A DNA stretch of 64,000 bases from DASRDU01 sp035560235 (GTDB lineage: Bacteria; Acidobacteriota; Blastocatellia; RBC074). Below are positions 46,401 through 55,254 of this stretch, in pieces. Made by a program: the position numbers and the translations under genes. Location of the stretch: contig DATMAG010000106.1 in assembly GCA_035560235.1 (NCBI GenBank), positions 13,928-77,927 of the forward strand, in the 5' to 3' direction. How positions within the stretch are numbered: the stretch's first letter is position 1; each line of letters begins with the position of its first letter. A model generated the notes under the pieces. That model did not search any database. It had not been told where the DNA came from and was given only the letters and a program-made list of their open reading frames with translations.

Positions 46401-47204
46401 ATGAAAAGACTACTACTGCTTATCACAGTGTTGTCGCTGCTCTCAGTTTCAGCCCTGGCGCAGGACTGGGCGAAACAGCGCGTGGACAAATCGCCGCGCC
46501 ATCAGGAATGGGTGCAGGTCAAATCTGGCAATCGCACGGTCAACTGTTTCCTGGTCTTTCCCGAAGTCAAAAACAAGGCGACGGCCATTGTTGTGATTCA
46601 CGAAATCATGGGCCTGACCGACTGGGTGCGCAGCCTGACAGATCAGCTGGCCGAAGCGGGGTACATCGCCATCGCACCCGATCTGCTTTCAGGCGCAGGG
46701 CCGAACGGCGGCGGGACCAGTGAATTTCCTGATCGCAGCGCCGTCGGTCAGGCGATTCAGAAGCTGCCGCCCGACCAGGTCACAGCCGATCTGAACGCCG
46801 CTGCCGATTACGTCAAAAAGCTGCCCGCCGCGAACGGCAAAGTCGCGGTCGCGGGATTCTGTTACGGCGGCAGCCAGACGTTTCGCTTTGCAACAAACCG
46901 CGCCGATCTGAAAGCGGCCTTCGTCTTTTACGGCACCGGGCCGGACAATCCCGAAGCCATTGCCCGGATCAAGGCTCCGGTTTACGGCTTCTACGGCGGC
47001 AACGACGCGCGCGTGAATGCCACGATTCCCAAAACCGAAGAGCTGATGAAAGCGGCTGGCAAAACTTATGAGCCGGTCATTTATGAAGGCGCGGGACACG
47101 GCTTTATGCGGGCGGGCGAGGATCCGGCAAACACGAACGAGGCCAATAAAAAAGCGCGCGACGAAGCCTGGACGCGCTGGAAGACCATCCTCAAAAAGCT
47201 CTGA
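46401..47204 (+). CDS. Secreted dienelactone-hydrolase-family protein
   Basis: This 267-residue alpha/beta hydrolase has a signal peptide (MKRLLLLITVLSLLSVSALA, cleavage near AQD). The DLH catalytic residues are present: Cys154 in AGFCYGGSQ, Asp202 in GGNDARV and His233 in GAGHGF, with Glu68 in VIHEIMG positioned as in the family. It hydrolyses a lactone or ester, probably in the periplasm. The start at 46401 follows GGAGAAG. The longer upstream frame is non-coding. Confidence 0.9.
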   Translation: MKRLLLLITVLSLLSVSALAQDWAKQRVDKSPRHQEWVQVKSGNRTVNCFLVFPEVKNKATAIVVIHEIMGLTDWVRSLTDQLAEAGYIAIAPDLLSGAGPNGGGTSEFPDRSAVGQAIQKLPPDQVTADLNAAADYVKKLPAANGKVAVAGFCYGGSQTFRFATNRADLKAAFVFYGTGPDNPEAIARIKAPVYGFYGGNDARVNATIPKTEELMKAAGKTYEPVIYEGAGHGFMRAGEDPANTNEANKKARDEAWTRWKTILKKL

Positions 47205-47231
47205 CAGAAGAGCGCATCTCTGCGTTCACCG

Positions 47232-47275
47232 CAGCGCCTGTTGTGCGATTTGCCAGAATCGCACAACAGGCGCTG
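47232..47275. terminator. Bidirectional hairpin between convergent genes
   Basis: A perfect 19-bp stem (CAGCGCCTGTTGTGCGATT with its complement) with a 6-base loop sits in the 110-base gap between the hydrolase (plus) and the M2 peptidase (minus). It is well placed to end both transcripts. No U-tracts flank it. Confidence 0.65.
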
Positions 47276-47314
47276 TCTCCGCAGTGAATACTCACGCAGA
47301 TTCCAACGGAAAGC

Positions 47315-49135
47315 TCACCTGCTGTTCTGCTCGTCCAGCCATTTCCTGAGCGGAGCGAAGTAATCCAGAATTGCGGTCGCATCCATCCGGTCTTCGCCGG
47401 TCAGAGCCTTCAGCGCTTCGGGCCAGGGGCGGCTCTGCCCCATTGCGAGCATCTTTTCCAGGCGGCTGCCGACTTCCCTGTTGCCATAGATCGAACAGCG
47501 ATGCAGCGGGTCTTTGCAACCGGCCTGACGCGCCAGCGCGCGATGAAACTGGAACTGCAGAATCGCGGCCAGAAAGTAACGCGCATACGGCGTGTTGGCC
47601 GCGACGTGATATTTGGCCCACGCGTCGAAGTTCTGTTCGCTGCGCGGCTCAGGCGGCGCGATGCCCTGATATTTTTCGCGCAGTTCCCACCAGGCCCGGT
47701 TGTAATCGGCTGGTTTCACTTCGCCTGAAAAGACCTTCCACCGCCACTGATCCACCAGGTATCCGAACGGCAGAAACGCGACCTTGTCGAGCGCGCGCTG
47801 CAGCAGCAGCCCGATGTCGGCGCTGGCATCAGGCACTTTGTCAATCAGGCCGAGCTTTTTGAGATATTCAGGCGTGACGGACAAGGCAATCGTGTCACCG
47901 ATGGCTTCGTGAAAGCCGTCGTTGGCGCTGTTCTGAAACAGAAACGGCTGCGGCGCGTAGGCCATCTGATAGTAGTTGTGGCCGAGTTCGTGATGAATGG
48001 TCGTGAAGTCCTCTTCATTGATGTTGATGCACATCTTGATGCGCACGTCCTTCTGACCATCAATGTCCCACGCGCTGGCGTGGCAGACGACTTCACGATC
48101 CTGCGGGCGCACAAAGAGCGAGCGAGTCCAGAAGGTGTCGGGCAGCACAGGCAGGCCGAGCGAGGTGAAGAATCCTTCGCCGTATTTCACCATCCCTTTT
48201 GCGTCCGTCTTTCTGGCCTGCAGAATCTTCGTCAGGTTATAGCCCGGATCGCCGGTCGGCGGTTTCAAAAGGTCATAAATATTGTTCCACTGCTGCGACC
48301 ACATATTGCCTAAGAGGTGCGCCGGAATCGGCCCCTGTTCAGGCACGACCTTGTTGCCGTACTTTTTGATGAGCTGCCGCCGCGTGTAAGTGTGCAGCGC
48401 ATCGTAAAGCGGCTTGACCTGCTGCCACAGCCGCTCCATTTCGGCGGCAAAAGCGTCCGGCTCCATGTCGTAATTCGACCGCCACATTGCGCCGGTGTCC
48501 TTGAAGCCCATTTCGCGCGCGCCCTTGTTCGACAATTCAACAAAGCGCGCATACTGATCACGATGCGACCCGGCAATTGCGTGCCAGCCGAGCCAGGCCT
48601 TTTTCAGTTCATCGGGATTGCGGCTTTCACGCAGGATTTTTTCAAGATCATCGAGGTTCAGGCATTTGCCCTTGTCGCCTTCGGGACAATACTTGCCCTT
48701 GCCGTAATCGGCTTCCATCGCAGCGGCGATTTTCGTCAGTTCATCGCGCTCCTTCGGATCAGACGGCGCAGGCAGCGTGAGCGACAGTTTCAGCAGCTTC
48801 AGCTTGCGCGCCGTTTCATCGGACATCTTCTGCCCTTCAAATCTGCGTGCCGCTTCGGCCAGTTCGGTTGTGGCGGCGATGAACTCCTTGTTGGCATCGG
48901 CATTCAGAGCTTCAGTGTCCTCGGTGATGAAGTTGCTCTGCACCCACCCGGCGCGGCTGAGTTTGATATTGAGATCATTGAGCCGCTTTTCGGCATCAGC
49001 AATAAACTGCTCGGGCGCGGCAGCGGATGAGGCAGATGGGGCAGGCGCTTTGCCGGTGTTTGTATTGCATGCTGCCACGAGCAGAGCAATAACAACCACA
49101 ATGACAACAAGCGGAATCGCAAGGCTTCGATTCAT
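47315..49135 (-). CDS. M2-family peptidyl-dipeptidase lipoprotein (ACE-like)
   Basis: This is a 606-residue relative of angiotensin-converting enzyme. A lipoprotein leader ends at Cys23 (ALLVAAC). The zinc site is HHELGH (His382, Glu383, His386) with the third ligand Glu410 in FHEAIGD. Chloride and substrate-contact regions such as SNYDMEPDAFAAE and YFLAAILQFQFHRAL are also ACE-like. It removes dipeptides from the C-terminus of peptides in the periplasm. The start at 49135 opens the leader; upstream sequence is the long inverted repeat. Confidence 0.93.
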   Translation of the reverse strand: MNRSLAIPLVVIVVVIALLVAACNTNTGKAPAPSASSAAAPEQFIADAEKRLNDLNIKLSRAGWVQSNFITEDTEALNADANKEFIAATTELAEAARRFEGQKMSDETARKLKLLKLSLTLPAPSDPKERDELTKIAAAMEADYGKGKYCPEGDKGKCLNLDDLEKILRESRNPDELKKAWLGWHAIAGSHRDQYARFVELSNKGAREMGFKDTGAMWRSNYDMEPDAFAAEMERLWQQVKPLYDALHTYTRRQLIKKYGNKVVPEQGPIPAHLLGNMWSQQWNNIYDLLKPPTGDPGYNLTKILQARKTDAKGMVKYGEGFFTSLGLPVLPDTFWTRSLFVRPQDREVVCHASAWDIDGQKDVRIKMCININEEDFTTIHHELGHNYYQMAYAPQPFLFQNSANDGFHEAIGDTIALSVTPEYLKKLGLIDKVPDASADIGLLLQRALDKVAFLPFGYLVDQWRWKVFSGEVKPADYNRAWWELREKYQGIAPPEPRSEQNFDAWAKYHVAANTPYARYFLAAILQFQFHRALARQAGCKDPLHRCSIYGNREVGSRLEKMLAMGQSRPWPEALKALTGEDRMDATAILDYFAPLRKWLDEQNSR

Positions 49136-49159
49136 TCCGGGAGTCCTTTCGTCAGCACT

Positions 49160-49247
49160 TTTGCCCTGGGAGGGGCATAATTCAATAGCCGGGGGTGAAG
49201 CGATAGCGTAACCCCCGGCTATTGAATTATGCCCCTCCCAGGGCAAA
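49160..49247. repeat. Perfect 37-bp inverted repeat
   Basis: Arms at 49160-49196 and 49211-49247 are exact reverse complements (core GGGAGGGGCATAATTCAATA) around a 14-base loop. It is the longest perfect palindrome in the window, 25 bases upstream of the M2 peptidase start. Transcribed, it would make a very stable hairpin in the 5' leader. Confidence 0.95.
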
Positions 49248-49275
49248 GAATTCAGCGCAGCTTCGAGCAGGCGGG

Positions 49276-49388
49276 GTCAAATCATTGTCTGGCTGGAGCG
49301 CAGGCAGCCTGCCTGCAGGGCTTGCGGAAAAAAGCCCCTGGTCTCTGGCAGGCAGGCTGCCTGCGCTCCAAAGAGACAATCAATTGAC
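49276..49388. repeat. Inverted repeat with a CAGGCAGCCTGCCTGC core
   Basis: Perfect 23-base arms at 49294-49316 and 49348-49370 (TGGAGCGCAGGCAGCCTGCC onwards) are extended outwards by imperfect pairing (GTCAAATCATTGTCT with AGACAATCAATTGAC). Each arm includes its own internal palindrome GCAGGCAGCCTGCCTGC. It lies downstream of the CoxM-type gene. Confidence 0.93.
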
Positions 49389-49447
49389 CCTGCTTCGAGC
49401 AGGAGCCACAACGGGTTTTCGTTCGGCCTCTTCAGCCTTTCCGGCAA

Positions 49448-50311
49448 TTACCCCCGCGCCATCGCAGTCTGCAATGCGCGCTTCGTGTACACACGCGTCA
49501 GATGGCGGCGATAGTCGCCCGAAGCGTGAATGTCTCCCAAGGCGTCCGAGGCTTCGGCGTCGGCCTGGGCTGAGGCCGCGCTGAGCGTTGCGTCATCGAG
49601 CGTCTGTCCGCGCAGGGCGCTTTCAACCGAGGTGGCGCGATAAGCCTTTGGCGCAAGGCCGGTGATGCCGATGCGCGCCTCTTTGCACTTGTCGCCGTCC
49701 ATCGTCAGTTGCGCCGCGACGCCCACTACCGCAAAGCCTGAAGCGGCCTGCGGGACTTTCAGATAAGCGGCGGCCTTCGGCTGCGCCGGAGCGGGAATGC
49801 GAATTTCAGTGACGAGTTCGCCGGTCTGCACCGCCGTCGTCATCATTTCGACGAAGAAATCAGCGGCTTTGATGACGCGTTCACCGCTCGCGTTTCGGAC
49901 GACGATTTCAGCGTCGAGCGCAAGCATCGCCGCAGGCCAGTCTGCCGCCGGATCGGCATGCACCAGGCTGCCGCCGAGCGTGCCGCGATTGCGCACCTGC
50001 TGATCGCCGATCTGCGCGGCGGTTTCAGCAAGCAGCGGACAGGCCTCTCTGATCAGCGGTGATTTCGCAATCGCCGCGTGCGTCGCCAGCGCGCCCACGC
50101 GAATCACGCCGCCTTCCGATCTGAGGTAACTGAGATCGCTGATCCGCCCGATGTCCACGACCGCTGCGGGCGCGGCCAGACGGAGTTTCAGCACGGGAAT
50201 GAGGCTCTGACCACCGGCCAGAACCTTGCCGTCATCGCCGTGACGAGCAAGCAGTTCGAGCGCCTCATCAACTGTTTTCGGTGCGAAGTATTCGAAGTTT
50301 GCAGGAATCAT
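49448..50311 (-). CDS. FAD subunit of a molybdenum hydroxylase (CoxM type)
   Basis: This 287-residue subunit passes electrons from the iron-sulfur subunit to an acceptor through FAD. It has the FAD-binding LAGGQSLIPVLKLR (about 32-45), GDQQVRNRGTLGGSLVHADP (about 102-121) and the C-terminal CO-dehydrogenase-flavoprotein domain. Together with the CoxL and CoxS genes upstream it completes a three-subunit enzyme. It is separated from CoxL by the heme peroxidase gene, an unusual order. Confidence 0.93.
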   Translation of the reverse strand: MIPANFEYFAPKTVDEALELLARHGDDGKVLAGGQSLIPVLKLRLAAPAAVVDIGRISDLSYLRSEGGVIRVGALATHAAIAKSPLIREACPLLAETAAQIGDQQVRNRGTLGGSLVHADPAADWPAAMLALDAEIVVRNASGERVIKAADFFVEMMTTAVQTGELVTEIRIPAPAQPKAAAYLKVPQAASGFAVVGVAAQLTMDGDKCKEARIGITGLAPKAYRATSVESALRGQTLDDATLSAASAQADAEASDALGDIHASGDYRRHLTRVYTKRALQTAMARG

Positions 50312-50375
50312 CTCTTCTCCCTTTGCGGAACCGGGACAGTGCCGCGCGCGTCATCAGGCGGCACGGCCCCGGAGT

Positions 50376-51974
50376 TCAGACCCTGATCGCCTGTTTGATC
50401 AGCTCGGCCATTCCGAACTTTCCCTTGACTGTGAATGCCGGATCGGGTTTCCAGCCCGGCGCCTGCGACAAAAACGAGAAACCATCACCGAGCAGCAGCC
50501 CGATAAAGACCTCTGCGACGATGCGCCCGCCGACGCGGCCCAGGCGGATCGGCGTGCTGTCCTTTCCGTCGAACTGCTGCTGCGCTTCGGCCAGCACGTA
50601 ATACCAGAGCGGCGCGCGGCCCTTGAAATCAGGATGAATATCAGCGAGCTTCGGATTGTTCTTCGAGTCCTCCTTTGTCGCCTTGCCGACACGCAGCCTG
50701 TCATCCGGAATGACATCCTCATCCATCAGTTGCGCCACGTCCTGCCCCGAAGGCAGCCCCATTCGCGCGCCGCGTTTCAGATTTCGTTCTGCCAGGGAAC
50801 GAATGCCGGGCGCAGTCGAAACCGGCAGTGCGCCGAGCGGATTGACGAGCGACGTGTCAATCTTGTAGGCCTTCTGCACGCGCCTGATGCCGAAGCGCGG
50901 CGGGCGATTGCCCATATTGAAAAACAGACTCCAGTCAATCGCCCAGTTGGACGGAAATTCGCGGAAGCCGTTGAGTCCTTCCGAGCCGTCCTCGGGCGTG
51001 AAGATCGAAATGCGGCCATTGACCGGATCCTTCTCAGGCCCCTTGCCCACGAGCGTCAGATTCAGCCGATACTGCGGCCTGATCATCGAATGCCCGAAAC
51101 GATAAGCCGCGACCGCGAACTCAACCGGAATGAACGGCTGATTGCGCCAGTGAAAGAAACGCAGATCGGGGCTGTCCAGGTAAATGCTGGTTTCGTTTTC
51201 GAGATGCGGCAGGATGGCGTTGACAGTGTCCCTGCCGACGATGGTCGGCAGAAAATCGTGCAGCACGACCCACTGATAATGCCACCGCACCTGCCGCTGC
51301 ACCTCGGCAAAATCAGGCGTCCGGCCATTCTTTGCCGTGAGGTGCGCAATCATCCGGTTGTGGAAGCGCAGAAAGATGGCGTGCAACTGAGCGACGATCA
51401 CATTCTCATCATTGCGCGGATCGCCGATCAAGGCGCGGGCGCGGCGTTTGGGGTTGGAGTCGGTTTCGGATTTGTGCCGGGGCAGATCGCGCGCGTTCGG
51501 ATCGAACTCCTCAGCGCCGGTCAGCCGCCTGCCGAGTTGCAGCGTCAGCCCGTCGTCCTCGTAAAGATATGGCTGATCCGACGGGCCGCGTCCGTACACG
51601 CTGTCGAGATCGAAGCGCGGCGAACGAAAGCTGGTCAGTTCGTCCGGGTCATTCTGTTTCTGCAGACTGCTCATCGGATCGAACGTCAGGTCGTGATCAA
51701 TGAACTGACCGAGATAAGTCACGCCCGCATCAATGCCCTGATTCTCTTCGGCGTCGTCCTCGTTTTCAGAAGTAACTTCTTCTTCCCTTGCAGCCGTCAT
51801 CTTCGCGGCCAGGGCGACCAGAGCTTCATCAGAAAATTCCGCCGCAGGCAGCGTGCGAAACATTCGTCCGAAGCGTCCCTGAAAAAGCTGCGAACTGACC
51901 GTGTCTTCCAGCCCGCGCAATCCGCCGTGCGGGCGCAGATTCCGAACCGGTTGAAATGCTCTTACTGGTTGCAT
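50376..51974 (-). CDS. Animal-type heme peroxidase
   Basis: This 532-residue protein belongs to the peroxidase/cyclooxygenase superfamily. Distal His94 lies in GQFIDHDLTFDP, the distal catalytic Arg in GDPRNDEN (Arg187) and proximal His295 in YRFGHSMIRP. No signal peptide is seen, so it is cytoplasmic or exported by another route. Bacterial members oxidise small substrates or halides with peroxide. It sits in the CoxS-CoxL-CoxM operon, where it might use or remove hydrogen peroxide made by the flavoprotein. That link is inference. The start at 51974 is behind GAGGAGG; the longer frame is unlikely. Confidence 0.88.
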   Translation of the reverse strand: MQPVRAFQPVRNLRPHGGLRGLEDTVSSQLFQGRFGRMFRTLPAAEFSDEALVALAAKMTAAREEEVTSENEDDAEENQGIDAGVTYLGQFIDHDLTFDPMSSLQKQNDPDELTSFRSPRFDLDSVYGRGPSDQPYLYEDDGLTLQLGRRLTGAEEFDPNARDLPRHKSETDSNPKRRARALIGDPRNDENVIVAQLHAIFLRFHNRMIAHLTAKNGRTPDFAEVQRQVRWHYQWVVLHDFLPTIVGRDTVNAILPHLENETSIYLDSPDLRFFHWRNQPFIPVEFAVAAYRFGHSMIRPQYRLNLTLVGKGPEKDPVNGRISIFTPEDGSEGLNGFREFPSNWAIDWSLFFNMGNRPPRFGIRRVQKAYKIDTSLVNPLGALPVSTAPGIRSLAERNLKRGARMGLPSGQDVAQLMDEDVIPDDRLRVGKATKEDSKNNPKLADIHPDFKGRAPLWYYVLAEAQQQFDGKDSTPIRLGRVGGRIVAEVFIGLLLGDGFSFLSQAPGWKPDPAFTVKGKFGMAELIKQAIRV

Positions 51975-52102
51975 GGCTGATGCCTCCTCTCGAAATGTTC
52001 GACAAGCTGGCAGCCAGTAGTAGCTGCTCAGGTTCGTTCGGGCTGCTTTGTCCGCGGAGCGGACGAAGAAGTTCAGTGCATCAGTTCCGAGGACAAAGAA
52101 GT

Positions 52103-54418
52103 TCAATTTATCAGCCGCCAGAGCTTTTCAGGCCGCAGCGGCAGATCAACGTGCTTGACGCCGAGCGGCGCGAGCGCATCAATGACGGCATTGGCCACTG
52201 CCGGAGTTGCGCCGATGGTTCCGGCTTCACCAACGCCCTTCGCGCCAAGCGGATTGACCGGCGTTGGCGTTTCGGTGTGATCGAGTTCGAAGCGCGGCAA
52301 CTGATAAGCCTTCGGGAAGGCGTAATCCATCAGTTCGCCCGTGAGCAACTGACCGTTCTCGTCGTAAACGGCCTCTTCAAAGAGCGCCTGCGCCATGCCC
52401 TGCGCGATGCCGCCGTGAACCTGTCCGGCGACGAGCAGCGGATTGATCTGCCTGCCGCAGTCGTCAACGGCCAGGTAACGCAGAATCTTCACGTCGCCGG
52501 TTTCTTTATCAACTTCGGCCACGCAGATGTGCGTGCCGAAGGGGAAGGTGCAGTTCTTCGGCTCGAAGAAATACGTCGCCACCAGGCCCGGCTCGAAATC
52601 GGGCGGGATGTTGTGCGCCTGGTGCGCGTGGAAGGCGACTTCCTGAATCGTCATCGTCCGGTCGTTCGGCGCACCGACGAATCTGCCGTTTTCAAAAGTC
52701 AGACTCTCTTCGTCGGTCTGCAGAATGTGCGCAGCCAGTTTCTTCGCCTTCGCCACGATTCTTTCAGTCGCTACTGCGACCGCCGTGCCGCCAATCGCCA
52801 GGCCACGCGAACCGAAAGTGCCGATGCCGTACTGCACGCGGTCTGTGTCGCCGTGAACGACGAGGACATCATTCAGGTCAATGCCGAGCATATCGCCGAC
52901 GATCTGCGCGAATGCCGTCTCTTCGCCCTGCCCGTGCGGTGAAACGCCGGTCAGCACCGTCGCCTTGCCGCTCGGTTCGACGCGCACTGTCGCTGAATCC
53001 CAGCCGCCCGACGGCAGCATCACTGACGGGCCGACGGCGCAGATTTCAACGTAAGTCGAAACGCCGATGCCGACGAGGCGGCCTTCAGCGCGCGCCTTTG
53101 CCTGCTCCTCGCGCAGCTTTTTGTAATCCACTACTTCGAGCGCCTTGTTGAGCGCCTTCTCGTAATCGCCGCTGTCGTAAACGAGACCGGCGGCAGTCGC
53201 AAACGGAAACTCTTCAGGCTTCGGAAAATTCCTGCGCCGCAGTTCGACCGGATCCATCCCGAGTTCAGCCGCCACGCGATCCATCACGCGCTCGATCAGA
53301 TAAGTCGCTTCAGGCCGGCCCGCGCCGCGATAGGCGTCAGTCGCCACTTTGTTCGTGTAAACCTGCGTGCAGTTGAGCTGAATCGCCGGGATTTTGTAAC
53401 AGCCCGACAGCATCAGCCCGGTCAGAGTCGGAATCGCGGGCGTGAGCAGTTGCAGATATGCGCCGAGGTCGTAGATCACGTTGTAGCGCAGGCCGAGCAG
53501 CGTGCCATCGTTTTTGACAGCGACTTCGACCGTGCCGGTCTGTCCGCGCCCGTGAATCGTCGCCAGCATGTTTTCGCGCCGCGATTCGATCCATTTCACA
53601 GGCTTGCCGAGCTGCATCGCAATCCAGCCAAGCAATGCTTCTTCGGCATAGACGTTGAGCTTGCTGCCAAAGCCGCCGCCGACTTCGGGCGCAATCACGC
53701 GCAGGCGGTTTTCCGGCACGCCGAGCATCGCCGCGAGCGTCGTGCGGAGCAGGTGCGGAATCTGCGTCGAAGACCAGACGTTGAGCTGCTGCTCGCCGGG
53801 AAAGTACTGCGCCAGCACGCCGCGCGGTTCCATCGCCGTCGGAATCAGCCGCTGATGCACGAGCCTGAGCGAGACAACTTTGTCAGCCTGTGCAAACGCC
53901 GCGTCAATGTCGCCCGACCCGGCCTGATAGAGCCAGCCGACGTTGGTGCCGAGTTCTTCGTGAATGACGGGCGAATCGGGCCGCGCTGCCGCTTCGATGT
54001 CGGTCACAACTTCGAGCGGTTCATAATCAACTTCGATCAGTTCAGCCGCATCGCGCGCCTTGTATTTGTCGGTCGCCACCACCGCCGCGACCGTCTGCCC
54101 GACAAAAGCGACCTTGCCGATTGCGAGCACCGGGTAATCGGGCTTCTTCATATCAGGCGCAGCTGCGGCGCACGGAACGAGGCCGATCTTTCCGGCAATG
54201 TCAGCGCCGGTGTAGACCGCGACGACGCCGGGCGCATTTTTCGCGGCTTCAGTCTTCGTCGAAAGGATGCGGGCGTGCGCGTGCGGGCTGCGCACAAAGG
54301 CGACGTGCAGCGTGTCGGCGAGTCTGATGTCGTCAACGTAATGGCCCAGGCCCTGAATCAGGCGCGGGTCCTCGGTGCGTTTGACTTTTTGTCCGATGTA
54401 TTTCGCCAGAAATGACAT
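52103..54418 (-). CDS. Molybdenum hydroxylase large subunit (form II CoxL-like)
   Basis: This 771-residue subunit carries the molybdopterin-cytosine-dinucleotide cofactor. The active-site loop reads AYRGAGR (362-368), the signature of form II CoxL-like enzymes. True CO dehydrogenases (form I) have AYXCSFR, so CO oxidation is doubtful. GGGFGSK (247-253) and the C-terminal GVGEAGTIGA, with the catalytic Glu, are intact. It probably hydroxylates a purine, aldehyde or N-heterocycle. The start is behind GAAAGGAG, 16 bases after CoxS. Maturation genes (MobA-like, CoxD/F) are not in the window. Confidence 0.93.
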   Translation of the reverse strand: MSFLAKYIGQKVKRTEDPRLIQGLGHYVDDIRLADTLHVAFVRSPHAHARILSTKTEAAKNAPGVVAVYTGADIAGKIGLVPCAAAAPDMKKPDYPVLAIGKVAFVGQTVAAVVATDKYKARDAAELIEVDYEPLEVVTDIEAAARPDSPVIHEELGTNVGWLYQAGSGDIDAAFAQADKVVSLRLVHQRLIPTAMEPRGVLAQYFPGEQQLNVWSSTQIPHLLRTTLAAMLGVPENRLRVIAPEVGGGFGSKLNVYAEEALLGWIAMQLGKPVKWIESRRENMLATIHGRGQTGTVEVAVKNDGTLLGLRYNVIYDLGAYLQLLTPAIPTLTGLMLSGCYKIPAIQLNCTQVYTNKVATDAYRGAGRPEATYLIERVMDRVAAELGMDPVELRRRNFPKPEEFPFATAAGLVYDSGDYEKALNKALEVVDYKKLREEQAKARAEGRLVGIGVSTYVEICAVGPSVMLPSGGWDSATVRVEPSGKATVLTGVSPHGQGEETAFAQIVGDMLGIDLNDVLVVHGDTDRVQYGIGTFGSRGLAIGGTAVAVATERIVAKAKKLAAHILQTDEESLTFENGRFVGAPNDRTMTIQEVAFHAHQAHNIPPDFEPGLVATYFFEPKNCTFPFGTHICVAEVDKETGDVKILRYLAVDDCGRQINPLLVAGQVHGGIAQGMAQALFEEAVYDENGQLLTGELMDYAFPKAYQLPRFELDHTETPTPVNPLGAKGVGEAGTIGATPAVANAVIDALAPLGVKHVDLPLRPEKLWRLIN

Positions 54419-54434
54419 TTCATCGCTCCTTTCT

Positions 54435-54917
54435 TCAGTCGGCCTTTGCGCCCTGCGCCTTGAGTTTTTCCGCCGCGTACTGCACGGCGTCCACGATGTG
54501 CTGATAGCCGGTGCAGCGGCAGAGATTACCTTCGAGTCCGTGCCGGATGTCGCTTTCGGTCGGGCTGGGATTGTCTTTGAGCAGCGCACACGAAGATATA
54601 ATCATTCCCGGCGTGCAGTAGCCGCATTGCAGCCCGTGTTTTTCCCAGAAGCCTTCCTGCACGGCGTGCAGTTCGCCGTTCTGCGCGAGGCCTTCGATGG
54701 TGGTGATCTCAGCGCCGTCAGCCTGGACAGCCAGGACAGCGCAGGATTTGACCGCGCTGCCATTCAGCAGCACCGTGCACGCGCCGCAGATCGAAGTCTC
54801 GCAGCCGATGTGCGTGCCGGTCAGCCCCAGCACATCGCGGATGAAATGCACCAGCAGCAGGCGCGGTTCGACATCACCCTCGTAGTTTCTGCCATTGATG
54901 GTGAGCCTGATCTTCAC
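54435..54917 (-). CDS. [2Fe-2S] subunit of a molybdenum hydroxylase (CoxS type)
   Basis: This 160-residue protein has the plant-ferredoxin-like cluster (Cys39, Cys44, Cys47, Cys59 in GCETSICGACTVLLNG onwards) and the second helical cluster (CGYCTPGM with Cys98 and Cys101, and CRCTGY with Cys133 and Cys135). It relays electrons from the molybdenum site to FAD. It is the first gene of the operon. Confidence 0.95.
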   Translation of the reverse strand: MKIRLTINGRNYEGDVEPRLLLVHFIRDVLGLTGTHIGCETSICGACTVLLNGSAVKSCAVLAVQADGAEITTIEGLAQNGELHAVQEGFWEKHGLQCGYCTPGMIISSCALLKDNPSPTESDIRHGLEGNLCRCTGYQHIVDAVQYAAEKLKAQGAKAD

Positions 54918-55254
54918 GTCTCTGACCTCCTTGTTCGATTGAAAGCGAGAGGTTCAGCCACTTCAGGACTGACGGCACGCGCCGCCGGACGTGGCTGTCC
55001 AGCCGCGTTATCTTTAACGGATTGTTGCAGACAAATTCGGATTCTCTCGTGATGAAGCGGCGGGTATCTTATACCTGACCTGTGCCGGTGGCAACGGCAG
55101 CAGCCATCAGACAGGGCAGTTCATTCAGTTCGTGAGAACGCGGAAGACGCGAAAAAAACAGAACACGCGGAATTATTCTGATGTTCGCAGTCTGCTGCGA
55201 TCTCCGCTTTCATTCCGCGTCTTCCGCGCGCTCACTGCCTTCCGTCTCATTGTC
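54918..55254. other. Gene-free gap upstream of the CoxS operon
   Basis: This 337-base gap between two minus-strand genes should hold the promoter of the CoxS-CoxL operon. I could not pick a convincing -35/-10 pair. The inverted repeat at 55132-55235 fills the distal part. Confidence 0.5.
55132..55235. repeat. Inverted repeat with CGCGGAAGACGCG arms
   Basis: Twenty-base arms at 55132-55151 and 55216-55235 pair with two mismatches (GTGAGAACGCGGAAGACGCG in the left). The left side continues with variants of the same word (ACAGAACACGCGGAATT). The element lies just downstream of the TPR gene stop. Confidence 0.82.

Larger units (their letters stand above)
49136..49447. other. Gene-free gap with two long palindromes
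   Basis: This 312-base gap between CoxM-type and M2 peptidase genes (both minus strand) consists almost wholly of the two inverted repeats listed at 49160-49247 and 49276-49388. No coding frame was seen. Confidence 0.7.

Noticed and set aside
52034..52100. Hairpin GTCCGC/GCGGAC and repeated AGAAGTTCA after the CoxL-type gene as a terminator
   Set aside because: The stem is only 6 bp with no U-tract, and it sits within the operon ahead of the peroxidase gene.
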